From: Yamagishiella unicocca
Taxonomy: Eukaryota > Chlorophyta > Chlorophyceae > Chlamydomonadales > Volvocaceae
Direction of reading: 5' to 3'
Assembly: GCA_003116995.1 (NCBI GenBank)
Contig: BDSL01000006.1
Location: 1,488,001-1,552,000, forward strand
Length of the DNA stretch: 64,000 bases
A model generated the notes under the pieces. It did not search any database, had not been told where the DNA came from, and saw nothing but the letters and a program-made list of their open reading frames with translations. This document shows, piece after piece, positions 36,773 through 49,300 of the stretch. Numbering within the stretch: the stretch's first letter is position 1; each line of letters begins with the position of its first letter. Both the position numbers and the translations under genes were made by a program.

Positions 36773-39700
36773 ATGCGTTGCTCTGGACAATCCTTGAGGG
36801 CTATGGGGAAACCTGCCCGTGCTGCGGGCTCTCGCCTTGTAGGTCCAGGTTATCGAGCCAAGCGAATAGCATCTCCTTCAGCGGCGGCATCAGGCAGCAA
36901 CCAGAATACTGCCTGGAGCACCTTGACGGACCGGCTCGTTGCTGCTTCTAGCATACCGTTTTCAATATTGGTACTACCTCAAGTGGTACAGGTAATATTG
37001 ACGCATCTGTATGTGGCGGCAATCCGTAGGCTCGGCAGCAGGGTCGGGGTGCATGCCGGAGAGGCATTCCAGCAGTCCCCCGACAGCTGTGTCACCCACT
37101 CCGCAGAATGCCATCAACATGGCAGCAGGCCATACAACGGCTCTGTCGATAATATCTTGGGAAGGCTACTTGTCAGCCATGTTCGGCAACACGCTCATGT
37201 GCAGCCACTTTGCTGCCAGCGGCGAGCGCAGCGCTGTCAACGTGCAGCTCGTGGGCATACTGAATAACTTTCTCATCCTGACCCAGGTGCGTCCGTGGTG
37301 TTTTGCGTCTGCTGCACAACTTGGCTCCCGGCGGCCCCCCTGCCGTAGGGCCCACGCGGGCGGGAAATTCAAACGCGACAGCGCCGTACCCGCAGGTGGC
37401 CCTTGCGGGTGTCATGCCGTTGTCCGTCTTCCTCCCAGCGGGAGCCTTCACCGCGATCGCCACTGGTATGAACCTAGCACGGGTGCAGCGACTCAGCGGC
37501 GCCGCACAGTCCGCCGACGAAAAGTTCGGCAGCTGGCAGATATGGCAGCTCAGCTCGGGACTGGTTGGGCTAGCTGTGGTGCCCCAGGTGCGGCGCCGTC
37601 CGGGGTTGGGCTGGCTGGAGGGCCCCCAGGGCCTAAGGCGCGCTTACCTGGCCTACTCCAGCAGCCGTACGGTGGCACGGCGGCGCCTTGCGCTGCAAGC
37701 CGAACGCAGATCCGGAAGCCCCCAGGCGTATGTGGTGTACGCGGTCGTAACAGCGGCGATGAGGCGAAAAGGGGGAGCCGATCTCCCCTCCCTCCCTAGT
37801 TGAGCTAAGCGTTACGGGTGCTGCGGGTTGCAGTGGAAGTGTCCGTGACGCATCACAACCGCAAGGGCGGGGGTCCTGCGCGGGGGTCCTGTGCGCTAGG
37901 GTGCGTTAGAATGCACTAGGGTGCGCTAGAATGCACTAGGGTGCGCTAGAATGCACTAGGGTGCGTTAGAATGCACTAGGGTGCGTTAGAATGCACTAGG
38001 GTGCGTTAGAATGCACTAGGGTGCGTTAGAATGCACTAGGGTGCGCTAGAATGCACTAGGGTGCGCTGGAGTGCGCTAGGGTGCGCTAGCCGAAGGAGAT
38101 GCCCATGTGAAGTGCATGGCACTCAATCGTGCGTGCCCATATGCCGTATGGCCACCGCGAGCGGGTGGGGAAACTCTGATGCGTGGTGCTTGATCAGGCA
38201 AGCGGGGGCCGGCCCTTCCGGCGATGCACCCAGCGTATCGGCTTCTGTTCGGGTGCCCCGGAGCTCAGCACCGGCGCCGGCCGTCCTACAACACAATACG
38301 CCGTACATTGTTCGTGTAAATGCTTCTCTGTCGCGCGCGCGGCTGCCGCTGCTGCTGCTGGGCCTTACGGCACCACGCTGCTGCTACTGGGCCTTACGGC
38401 ACCACGCTGCTGCTGCTGGGCCTTACGGCACCACGCTGCTGCTGGGCCTTACGGCACCACGCTGCTGCTACTGGGCCTTACGGCACCACGCTGCTGCTAC
38501 TGGGCCTTACGGCACCACGCTGCTGCTACTGGGCCTTACGGCACCACGCTGCTGCTGCTGGGCCTTACGGCACCACGCTGCTGCCAACTGCTGGTGCCGG
38601 TGTTACGTGCCCTGTGGTGACGTGGCCGCAGGTGTTGTACAACACGGTGGCCCCGGCGGCCTCCACCCTCCTGCCGTTCTTCTGCACCCTGCTGCTGTTG
38701 GGAGCAGTTCTGGGGGCCAAGGTGAGGCAGGGAAGCGCCGGCAGCAACAGGCCAGGCGCGTCAGAGAGTTACCTCGCCGGCTCAACCGTCTCCATCGTCG
38801 TTGGGGCGCCGGCCCCGGCTCCGGAACCTGGTCCAAAACCCTGTAGAGACAGGGCCGGTACTGGCCAGGCCCTTCATGCTGGGCGGCGTAATGCTAGGAT
38901 ACTCGCAGCGCGCTGCTCTTTGCCCATAGCCTAGCTGGGACTCTGACCGCTATCCGATGGCCCGTGTCCGTGTGTTTTAAATATGCCGTGTCCGTGTGTG
39001 TGTATGTGTTTTATAAATGCTGAGCTGAGCCGCGAAGTAGACGTAGCGCGAGGAGACCAAGGAATCCGGAGTCAGTGCGGGGCGCCAATAGTTACCGAAA
39101 GAAGCCCAGACTGGGTCCACGAGAAGCCAGAAGTCCAATTATGTAGCCGGCGGCCGCGCAGCGCTCCGATAGCCAGAAAGACGGTTGCGCCCCAACAACC
39201 GACGCCGCGCTGCTGCGGCGTAGGCGTGGCGCGAAGCACCTACAACTACCTAGCCTATGTACCTATTTACCTATCCTAGTGCGCAAGGCAGAGGTATAGG
39301 TATGTGTATGTGTGTGTACCCCCGCGTGTCCGCCCGTGCAGCTGTCTCGGAGAGGGGGAGGCGACGCGTCGACGTTGGTGCGCCAGCTGCCCGGCTGGGG
39401 CGCGACGCTGCTGTTCGCGCTGTCGCCGCTGCCGCAGCTGGTGAGTGAAACGGCAGGAGAGGGCGGGGTGCTGAGGGGGTGGGCATAAAGACCGGTTACA
39501 CGACATAGGTAATTAGGTATTACATCTGGCGCATTGTTTTCGGACGCATAGCAATGAGCGCATGCTGGAGCAGTGTCGGGGGAGGGGGGCGGAACGGGCG
39601 GGTGCGGGGTATAAGGGGGGGCGCACAGGGTGTACTTGGTTGAAGAGTTGAGGCTCCGCCTAGCAGCTCCGAAACCAACATGCAGGGCACGTGCGGCGCC

Positions 39701-40720
39701 TCCGCTGAACCCCACCTCACGCCAGCGGCCAATTAGCGTCCCCGTCCTGGCGCACGCGGCCCGCGCGACACCCTCCTCGCTCGTCCCCCCCCCCACCCCC
39801 GCCCCGCCGCTGCCGGCCTGCGGCGGCAGGTCCGGAACCTTCTAGAGCCTCAGAGCCTCGAAGGGCTGTCGGTGGGTACCATGCTGCTGGCGCTGCTGGG
39901 CAACGCCCTCATGGTGCCGCGGGCGCTGTTCGTGCGCGACATCGTGTGGCTGAGCGGCACCACCTGGGCGTGTGCGGCGGGCTGGGGGCAGCTGTTCAGC
40001 ATGTTCCGGAGCGTATCGGCGACCACCGGGTGAGGCAGCGAGGGGGGGCGAGGGGGTGGGGTTTCGAGGAAGGCCCGTGGATGCCAGAAAAAAACGTTTA
40101 GAACAGACGTTTTCAGATGCATGCTGGGGTGGGGAGGGGGTGGGGGTGAGGGGCGGAGCGGGGGCGAGAGGAGGAGGGGGTTGAGAGGGCGAGGGGAAGT
40201 GAGGGGAGGAGGTAGTTTTGTAGCACGACGATTGCAAACATCAACATGCGAAAGAGGACAGGACATTTGGTAGACCCTTAAGGGGGTCGAGGAAACGCAG
40301 CAAGTAAGGGTCAGCGGCGCTCCAGGGGTGGACGTCGGGCCGCGCGGCGCATCGAATCCTGAAGCTGGGGCGCAAATGGCGGCCCGCCCGACGGAGGGGC
40401 TTGACGGCAACACGTGGGCGTCCATGCGCCAGCGTGACTCTGCGGATCGGCGGCTGGTCACCCCCTGCCTTCCGGCCGATACATGCTCCCTTATCGACGG
40501 GGCCGCAAGCCCCAAACACTGTCTCCTGCTGCCCCCTTGAGCGTCTTCCCCTGCGCATCCCGGACACGGAACCCACTCCCGCGACCTCAGGCTGAGGTTC
40601 CTCGACCCATGGGTCTTCTTCACCGTCACGGCAGCGCTTTTGGTCTACACTGGCTTCGTGCTGGTGGAGCACCGGAAAGCGCAGCAAGACGGCGGGAGCC
40701 CGCAGCTGCGGGCGACGTAG
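36773..40720 (+). CDS. MEX1: chloroplast maltose exporter, MEX1 family
   Basis: Exons 36773-36991, 37107-37286, 37396-37587, 38632-38721, 39342-39440, 39830-40029 and 40591-40720 encode 369 residues in closed phase. The first ~45 residues are basic and Ala/Ser-rich, as expected of a chloroplast transit peptide. Hydrophobic segments follow, with family landmarks LVLPQVVQ, GNTLMCSHFA, SWQIWQLSSGLVGLAVVPQ, LPGWGATLLFALSPLPQL, LEGLSVGTMLLALLGNALMVPRALFVRDIVWLSG, and a last membrane span before the hydrophilic tail. Family knowledge: MEX1 in the inner chloroplast envelope exports maltose made by starch breakdown at night. The MEX1-specific text (GNxLMxPRALFxRDxxWLxG) separates it from other PQ-loop proteins. 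The last codons and stop lie inside the first unit of a 32 bp minisatellite. An upstream exon cannot be excluded, because CTCACAG precedes the ATG closely. Confidence 0.93.
37891..38090 (+). repeat. 20 bp tandem repeat in a MEX1 intron
   Basis: Eight near-perfect units (GTGCGTTAGAATGCACTAGG or its GTGCGC variant) begin at 37901 and every 20 bases to 38041, with degenerate flanks. They lie in the intron 37588-38631. Confidence 0.95.
38342..38590 (+). repeat. 26-29 bp CTG-rich tandem repeat in the same MEX1 intron
   Basis: About nine units share GGGCCTTACGGCACCACG, separated by CTGCTGCTACT or CTGCTG runs of variable length. The region stays open in several frames but is intronic, because MEX1 homology skips it. 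Confidence 0.95.
39482..39510 (-). repeat. family B repeat, reverse orientation, in a MEX1 intron
   Basis: AAAGACCGGTTACACGACAT lies 42 bases after the donor at 39441. It is the reverse complement of the family B core. Confidence 0.85.
40057..40130 (-). repeat. full-length family A/D repeat in the last MEX1 intron
   Basis: TTTCGAGGAAGGCCCGTGGA is followed by an A run, CGTTTAGAACAGACG and GATGCATGCTGGGG. It shows that the A and D modules form one element of about 70 bases. It begins 27 bases after the donor at 40030. Confidence 0.9.
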
Positions 40721-41128
40721 CAGTAGCCTCCCTGGAGCTGCGGGCGGCGTAGCAGTAGCCTCCCTGGAGCTGCGGGCGACGTAGCAGTAGCCTCCCTGGA
40801 GCTGCGGGCGACGTAGCAGTAGCCTCCCTGGAGCTGCGGGCGGCGTAGCAGTAGCCTCCCTGGAGCTGCGGGCGGCGTAGCAGTAGCCTCCCTGGAGCTG
40901 CGGGCGACGTAGCAGTAGCCTCCCTGGAGCTGCGGGCGACGTAGCAGTAGCCTCCCTGGAGCTGCGGGCGACGTAGCAGTAGCCTCCCTGGAGCTGCGGG
41001 CGACGTAGCAGTAGCCTCCCTGGAGCTGCGGGCGACGTAGCAGTAGCCTCCCTGGAGCTGCGGGCGACGTAGCAGTAGCCTCCCTGGAGCTGCGGGCGAC
41101 GTAGCAGTAGCCTCCCTGGAGCTGCCGG
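40708..41128 (+). repeat. 32 bp minisatellite starting in the MEX1 stop codon region
   Basis: About 13 units combine CTGCGGGCGACGTAGCAG and TAGCCTCCCTGGAG, with GGCGAC/GGCGGC variants. The first unit contains the MEX1 C-terminal codons and its TAG. Because the minus strand has no stop in any frame of the unit, a spurious 341-codon frame appears there. Confidence 0.95.
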
Positions 41129-41980
41129 GGGAGCTGCGGTCGCGCCGGGGAGGGGGCGTGTGTCGGGAAGGGCCGAGGGAACCGCGGGGAGGGTACGTGC
41201 TCGTAGGAGGGCTTTGTTGCGCGATATTATGTTGCGGTCTGTTTTTGTACGGATGCCGTACGGCACGCGGCGGCGCGTTTTAAGGGCGTGTTGCTCGTCC
41301 CGCAGTGCTTCCTTGGGGAGCAGCGAGTTGGGTGGGCAGGAGGAGTTTGGCGGTGGGGTCAGGATGTGCTGTATGGCCCTTTGGGGACTGAAAAAGAATT
41401 GAATTGTTGGCGCACGTTGCGGGACTTGGTCAGAGGGTGAAGAAGGTGCAGTGAGGACGCGGTTCGGACTGGCAGGTAAAGTGGGTTTGGCGATGGGTGG
41501 CGATGGGCGCCGACTGTCGCGATTAGGAAGGCCGGGAAGGCGGGCAGGCAGCGCCGTTGCCGGTGCTCAGTACACGCCCTTGCCGATACCTGGAGTTGCA
41601 CACAGCTCGTCTTATAGATGACAGGGTTTTATGATGAGGCGACGCATTGTAGCGACGGATGTCGTGTGTCGAGCGTCTAGCCCTACCAGCGAGACCCTAC
41701 GCGGGAGATGCGGGCACGAATGCGTGGAGCGAGGACCAAATGTCTCGTACTATGCGCAGCTTTCGTGCTAGAGGTTTGAACTCACTGCTGAGAAAGCAAG
41801 CACTCGTGTAAGCAAGTTTGCGGCTGTCACGGTCGCGAGTCGAGCGAGGCAATACGCCGTACGGTGATAGAAACGGAAGTAAGCCCTGTTCAACCGTTGT
41901 CCACAAACTTACTGAAATCTTGTATAATTTGACAATTTGGGGCAGCCAGCCTAGTGCCCATGTGAAAGAAGTGCTTGACG
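41129..41980. other. MEX1 3' region and intergenic DNA
   Basis: No gene was recognised. A TGTAA signal at 41807-41811 fits the MEX1 3' end. A TATAAT-like stretch lies at about 41923, 58 bases before the next candidate start. Confidence 0.45.
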
Positions 41981-42668
41981 ATGGGCAACGAGTTTAGCGT
42001 AACATACTTGGAGGAGACCCCTCCATGGGATGACTATGTTGCTCAAGGATGGCGATCGGAGCGGTGTCGGGAGCTGGACCGCCTGGGAGGTGCGCACCAC
42101 AACACCAGGCAGCAACGTTGCGGATTGCGGTGTTGGCACCCGGACGTTCGCGCAAGCCCAGTAATTCTCATCTTGCTGGACAGGTCTCAATCGGCCGCCT
42201 ATCGCCAGGGGGCAAAGCTTCTCGGCAAAGCTCCAGTTCCTTGCGGTACGTCTTTGCTACGCAAATATTCGAGGCCCTTCAGTAGCCCAAGTCGATTGAC
42301 CAGCGATACCGTGCTCGGCAGTGTTTATGTATGCTTGGTGCTCCTTTCGCGCGCAGGAGCAAGTCAAGAAGCAGGGCGATGTCATGCAGGTCAGTGCGCC
42401 GCTGTGACGTGCACGGGCAGCTTTGGTGTCACAAAAAGCAAGGCGTACGAACAATATTGTTTTGTTTCAGAGCGATAGTGGGAAAAGTCCAGAAGTGGCA
42501 CGCCAGCCACTATCGCCGATACTGTTGGGGCCCACGTGGCTTATCGTCGGTCTCCGCAATGTGGTCGTGGGGGATCATCCAAGTCACATGAGGGCATCGA
42601 GGGGCGGGTGTCTGAAGGACGGGTATGGCTCCGAGGACCAGGCCGCTTCCGAAAGTCCGTGCCGCTAG
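41981..42668 (+). CDS. possible small gene or 5' exons of the next gene
   Basis: Four candidate exons, 41981-42089, 42184-42245, 42357-42389 and 42471-42668, join in phase through three GT-AG introns to give 133 residues from MGNEFSVTYLEETPPWDDY to a TAG. The N-terminal MGNEF would suit N-myristoylation. Nothing in it is recognised. The base composition is milder than that of the neighbours. The sequence from 42670 to 43366 looks like an intron (C-rich, with a family B repeat at 43142-43188), so these exons may instead be the 5' end of the stress-protein-domain gene, with a donor inside the fourth exon. No strong donor was found for that join, so the two options stay open. Confidence 0.35.
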
Positions 42669-43366
42669 GTTTGTTCGTTGGCTCGTGTTTTCAGCGTCCC
42701 GCATCTCGCCTACTCGGTGCACTGAGGCGAATAGTCTCCTTGGCCAAGCCTTGTTGGTGCGCATAGAAACCCCGCGTGACGAAGCCTTGTGGGTCGCTTC
42801 AACGGTCCCTTCAACGGTCGCTTCAACGGTCGCCTCGTGTTTTCAGCACCGTTGGGCACGAGCACGTGACGACTGTTACGGTGGGCCGCTCCGAACCCCA
42901 AACCCAGTTTCGGCTTAAACCTGGACAGCCGCGTGCACCTGGCCTCTCTGGGATCAGACCCGCAGCCGTGGCGGGCCTTACGTGTGGCGAGGAGCTGGCT
43001 GCCAGCGGGCCCGTGACATCACGACAGCCTCCGAAACCACACCCGGGGCCCGATGCGGCGTCCTCCCGTCCCATAATTGACCCAAACGCTTCCAAACTGG
43101 GTGCTCCGCCAGCTGCCTTGCGCCATTCCCGCCACCCCCCCCCACTATCCTGTCCCGTTGCGTAAACCGGTTTTTATACACCCCCCCCCACCCCGGCCCA
43201 ATCCCCGGCCCAATCCCCGGCCTCCCAAACCCAACCCACATCGCCAAAACGCCTCCTCAAAACGCCTCCTTACGTAGCTGCAATGCAAAGACCACACCGC
43301 ACAGCACCCCACTCCCCAGCACGCCGCCCTTGTCCGTTCCGCTGCTGGTGGCGGCGCCGAGCGCAG

Positions 43367-46300
43367 GAGATGCTCCTCCCGGCAGCGGCCCCCAAAGAGG
43401 AGGCCAAGTACACGGGGTTCATGTTGGCCACGGAGAAGCGCGCGTTTGAGCGCATGGTGGTGGAGCAGGAGCGAGTGGCGCAGCTGGCGAAGATAGCGGC
43501 GATGGAGGGGGCGGACGCGGAGGCGGCGGCGGCGGCCGCCATGGCGGCGGGCGTCCTCAAGCCCGTGTACGACAGAGGAGGGTGGGTATGTCGTACAAGG
43601 CGTGCGGCGGCGGCGGCGTACTCGATGCCGCGCCGGACGGCGCCGCCGGGTTGCCGGTCCGTTCGCGTCGTCACGTGGGGGCTGTGTGTGTTTGCTGACT
43701 GGGAATAGTTGTTGCACGCGCCGTTGCGGCGTGTGGGTTAATGTGCGCCCGTTGTCGGTTGTCGGTTGTCCCGAGCAGGGTCGTCCCCACGCCCAAGCCT
43801 CCACCGACAGCGGCTGGGGGATCACGAGCGCGGAGACCTCAGGGTGAGCAGCTGGGGGGGGAGGGGAGGGGAGGGGAGGGGAGGGGAGGGGAGGGGAGGG
43901 CTGGCATGTCCACGCGGCCGGCATGCGACGGGCGGCGCGCCGTGCTGGCAGGTTGGTGCCGGGGCGCCTCTGCTGCTTGGGCAGCCAGGAGGTGGCTGAG
44001 GGGATGAGAGGATGAGAGGAGGGGCAGGGAGGGGCGCCCTGCCCTCATCGCGCCCAGCGCACTGCCCCTCCCCCCTACTGTACCGCACACACTCTTCCGC
44101 GGCGCGCCCATCCCCCCAACGCCCCAACGTCCCGGCCCCCTCCTCGTCCCGCTCCGAAACCCGGACCAGTCGGTGGCGGCGCACTGGCCATCACCACGGC
44201 GGTGTCGTACCAGGGCTACATGGTCGCTCCGTGGCGCATCAGGATGTGGCAGGCGCGGCGGCGAGTCATGATCATCGTGCTGACCGTGCTGCGCCTGCGG
44301 CGCGGGAAAACCCGGCGCCGTGCTGGCAACAAGTGAGTGCGCCCTCCCTCCTCACCCCCCTGGCTGGCTCATCGCCCTTGGTTGGTCGGCCGTGGATTCG
44401 CGGGTTTGTTGCATACCCCTCTGGCTGGGGAAGGACGGGGCGGGAGGCGAAACGAGGGGAGAGGGGAGGGGGGGGCGGGGCGGGGCGGGGCGACCACAGG
44501 GGGCGTGTCAACCCGCGCGACATCCCCCCCTCCCCGCGGCATCGTGGCTGCTCTAGGGAGCGTATGCCGACACCCCCCCCCTCTGCCCCCTGCCCCCTGC
44601 TACCCGCCGCCATCCTTAGTTTCTGCGCTCCGTTTCCTACGTCGTGTAACCGGGTCTTCTTGCCCTCCCGCACTATGCACCAGCTACGCTTCCCATGTCG
44701 ATACTACCTCATCATGATGCACGCTCAGACCGGAGCTTACATTTTTGTGCCTGGCGGGCAAAAACGTGAGTAGCCGGTTGTTTTGTGTACCCCCCCCCCC
44801 GGCCCCGGCAGGCTGGACAACCTGGGCTTCATGATCCACCGGGTCCTGGCCGACGATGTGGGTCGCTTCGTGGAGGAGCAGCGCAAGTACACCGGCATAA
44901 AGGAGGAGCTGGAGGGGTCCAAGGTGGGGTCGGGGGGCCGGAGGGGGCGGGGGAGACGAAAGCCGACCATGACCACAACCACAACCACCACAGCCATCAC
45001 CATCACCAAAACCACCAAAACCACGACCATCGCGACCCTAACCGCCACAACCATCACCATAACCACCAAAACCGACCGCGACCCCGCAGCAAGCGCTGGA
45101 CGAGATGCTTTGCCGCAACGGCTCCGGCGTGCAGACGCCAATCATCGGGGGGGCGCTCACGGACGACGGCACCTGGCCGGCGGCCGGGACAGTGACGTGA
45201 GTGGCGGGTTGGGTGGTGGGGGTGTGTGTATGTGTGGGTGTGCTTGCATAGGGGCGTGGCCTAGGGGGAGGGGGGAGGGGAGTGCTTTGAATGGGGGCCA
45301 GTGAGGGTTCACCACCTGGTCTCCTGGGTCGGTCCAGGGGGGACCTAGTGCCGCAACGAGAGGGGACGAGAGGGGGGGGTTCCGTGGAGGAGTGCACTGG
45401 TGACGCCCGCAGCCCCAAGCAATGGGGGGGGGGGCGGAGGTAGATGGACCAAACGCACACACACAAGCGCATGGTTCCAATGACACAGCCTCATCTCTCC
45501 CCCCTCAACCCCCTCCCTCCCACCCCCCTCCCACCCCCCTCCCACCCCCACGGTTTTTTCTCGCATCCACGGGTCTTCCTCAAATCCCACCCTCCTCCCT
45601 CCCCCCTCAACCCCACCCCTCCCACCCCCCAGGAGCCTCTCCCGGCAAGCCAGCATGGCGCGCATGCCCTCCCTGCCCTCCGCCTCCACCCTCGGCCCCT
45701 CCCCCTCCGCCCCCCGCGCCACCGCCCTCTCCGTGGGCCGCCTCACCTGCCGCTCCCGCGGCTCCGACAGCGGCATCGTGGCCGCAGCGACGTCCGCGCT
45801 GCACAACGCCGGCGTCTCGCCCATGCGCTCCCACGGCTCATCGTCCCTGGGAGGCCCACCTGGCGGCCCCAACAGCGGGCCGCAGCTGCTGGGGGTCAGC
45901 GGCAACGGCCCCGGCCGGCTCAGCGCCAGCGCCCTGTTGCTCCGGCTGGGTATAGCTTTCGGGTCGGGGGTCGCACCGGGTGACGAGACGCCCCCCGTGA
46001 GCCCCGGGCCCAGCCCCGGCCCCGCCCACCAGGCGAATGGCAGCCCCAGGTCCAGTTTTGGCAACGGTGCGACGCTTGGGAGCCTCTCCCAGGGCGGGAG
46101 CAACGGCGTTGGAGGAGTTGGAGTTGGAGGGGGAGGCGGAGGGGGAGGCGGAGGTGGAGGTGGAGGTGGAGGTGGAGGCGGAGGCAAAACACGTCGTACC
46201 AGCACGCCTGGCGGCGTGGTCTCGCCAGGCAATAAGGACAGCCCGCCGTGCAGCAGAGGTGGGTTTCAGGGGAGGATGGGGGCGGGGGCGGGTGGGTTTC

Positions 46301-49300
46301 AGGGGGAGGCGGGGGCGGGGGCGGGTGAGAGGAGGGAAGGGGATGGAGCGAGAAGGGGCCCCTCAAGGCGGAGGGGCCGGGGTGGCGAGAAGCCCCGGTT
46401 ACACGGCATGGGGGGTTGGCGTAAAGCCCCGGTTTGCAACCCCTCTCCTAGTACACGGGCTGTCCTCACAACCTCTCCTCCCGCCCCCCCCCCACCGCAG
46501 AGCCCTCCATGACGCAGCCGGCCTTCATCGCGCAGCAAGGCCCCCCCATGACCCTCCCCTCCAGCCCCAGCGGCCGCCGCTCCGTCGTGGTGCTCCCCCC
46601 CACGCCCACCTCCGTCACCGCGCAGCTCGCCTGCAGCACCGCCGCCGTCCCCAGCGGCCTGAGCTCCATGGCCGCCCGCCGCTTCAACAACCGCTCCGCC
46701 GCCGCCGGCCCCGTCAGCCACGCCCCCGGCCTCGTGACGACCGGCGCGGCTGGGCCCCTCACCTCCCGCGTCACCGTTACCAGCGCCGTGGCCGCCAAGC
46801 ACGGGCAGATCATGCAGGTGCAAACGCAGATCGACTCCGAAACGAGCCATCTTAAAAAATCGGGGCAGATGCTCGCCATGTACGTCAACCGCGCCAACGC
46901 AGCCTGGGCGGAGGCCCAGGCGTGGGGCACTGTGGATGCCTCGGCGGCGGGGGAGATGGAGGCCTTTTGCTACAGCGAGCAGTATCGGATCTATCAGGCG
47001 GATCTCGTACGGAGATTGCGGCAGGGCTCGATCTGCCTGCAGGTTTTCGCGGGGGATGATACGCTGTCCGGCACCGAGAAGCGGCACGTGACGTCGGTTG
47101 GGTACGGCAATTCGGTTTCGGCGCCGGTGACGGCGCCATCGCCGCCCTCGACGCCGCACGAGGGGCACACCAACGGTAAATCCGGATCCGGCAACGGGCA
47201 CGGCAACGGCCGGGCACGGCAGATGTCGCACCTAGACAGCGCGGGCAGCATCTCGTTTGGCAGCGCCGGCGGCGGCGCCATTAGTGGGTCAGGCGGCGGC
47301 GGCGGAGGCAGCATCGGCGGTGCCGGCGGCGCAGCTGCTGCTGCTGCTGTGGCGGCGCTGCAGCTGTCGCCTCTGGCGCTGCGGCGGCGGCAACACGACC
47401 TCTGGACGGCCGACCCGTGGGACCTCATCGACCGATTCCGTCCTGGCATCATGCCGCACACAGACCGGATCCAGGTGGGTGCTATCCGGCGGCGGCGGCT
47501 AGCGGGCGGGCAAGTCGTGGAGGGGTGCCGTGCAACTACAGCACCGTACGTACACCGCCCACTCACCTGGCTGCTGCTACTGCTGCCATGTTGCCGCCTG
47601 CTGGCCTGTTGCTACTGCTGCCCTGTTGCTGCCCTGATGCCGGCCTGCTGCCGCCTCTGCCCTGCCGCTGCTCTGCTGCCGCTGTTGCCATGTTGCCGCC
47701 CTGATACCGCTGTTGCCATGTTGCCAACCTGCTGCCTGCAGGGTCCCTCCCTGGGCGCCCGCATCCTGTGCCAGCTGGTTCTCGCGGTGGAGCAGCTGGC
47801 GGGGGCTGAGGCCAAGGCGGTGATGCCGGTGCTGCTGCACATCAACGAGGAGCAGATGGAGGAGGTGGTGCAGGAGCTGTGGAGCTACCGCTTCTTCGGG
47901 TGAGGGGGCGGGGAGGGGAGGGAGAGGGAGGGAGAGGGAGGGAGACAGACCACCGCGACCAGCAACACAAAACGACAACCATAACAGCAACTCACCACCT
48001 CCACCACCAACCATCACCAACCACCTCCAACCGCCGCCAACCGCCGCCAACCTCCAACTGCCAACGCCAGGCTCAAGCGCGAGAACGTCATCCTGGTGGC
48101 CTCGCCGCTGCACAGCGGCTACCGCTTCAACCACGAGCTCAAAATCTTTGAAAAAGAGTACGGCAGCAGCGGCGCGCCGTTGGGATCCGGCTACAGCCTG
48201 CTACAGCTCACCTGGGCCGGCGAGGCCTTCATCGTGGGCCCCGAGGGCGCGCCGGAGGTGCTGGACATGCCCGCGCTGGCGCTGCTGCAGGAGCGCAAGG
48301 TGGAGTGGCTGGTGGCGCGGCGGGCTCGCGACCTGGCGCTCCTGTCGCGGGAGACCATCCTGGACGTCCCCACGCTGGCGTACTGCATGGCGCTCAAGGA
48401 CCGCTCCGGAACCGGCGGCTCGGCGCCCGGCGGCAACGCCGCCACCAGCGGCCGCGCGAACATCCTGGTGGAAGTGGCGTACGCGGATAGTCTGGTAGAC
48501 GCGCGCGCGTTGGACTCGTTCGTGATGCAGCGAGTGGGCTCCGCCAGCGGGCCTGACGGCGGCGGCGGCGGCGGCAGCACGAGCAGCAGCAGCAGCCAGC
48601 TGCAGCTGCGCAGCTCCGGCGGCGCGCTGCCGTTGCTGACGTCAACCGCGTCGCCGCAGCAGGCCACCAGGCCCAGCACCTCGGGCGGGTTGTCGCCCTC
48701 GGGGGACCGCACCAGCGGCTACGGCTTCATGTACGGCTACAACGTGCAGCACCACACGGTGCCCGACATGGCGTCCGCGGTCATCGAGCTGCGGCTGGGC
48801 GAGCTGGGGACGCCCAAGATGATCGAGACGCTCAACTACCTGAGGGGGGTCCGAGACGGGCAGGTGGGAAGGGGGGGCGGAGGGCTGGGGAGGGCTGGGG
48901 ATGGGAAGGGGGATGGGGATCGTCACCGTCTCTCTCCCCCGTCACGTTCCTTCCTTGAGCCCGTTCCTCCTCCTTGCGCCGCCTCAACTCTCACCCCTCG
49001 CTCCTCACCCTGCAACCGGTGACCCCGCCCCACCTCACCCCACCTCACGCCTCACGCCACCCCATCCCTCCTCTCTTCCCCTCCCTCGCAACGGGCTTCT
49101 CCCCCCCCAACCCCCACCCCGCAACAGGTGACGGTGGGTCTGGGCCGCTACATGCTCCACGTGCCCTCCCTTCCCGCGCTGCTCCCGAGCGCCTCCTCGC
49201 TGCGCCCCAAGCTCTCCCTCCACGAGGAGCTGGTGCGGGTCAGTCTGGACCTGGGAGACATCACGGCATCGCCGCGAGCCCGCACGCTGGCTGTGCACGC

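Noticed and set aside
40241..41266. 341-codon open frame on the minus strand
   Set aside because: It is produced by the 32 bp minisatellite, which has no stop in any minus-strand frame. The repetitive peptide and the overlap with the last MEX1 exon argue against a gene.
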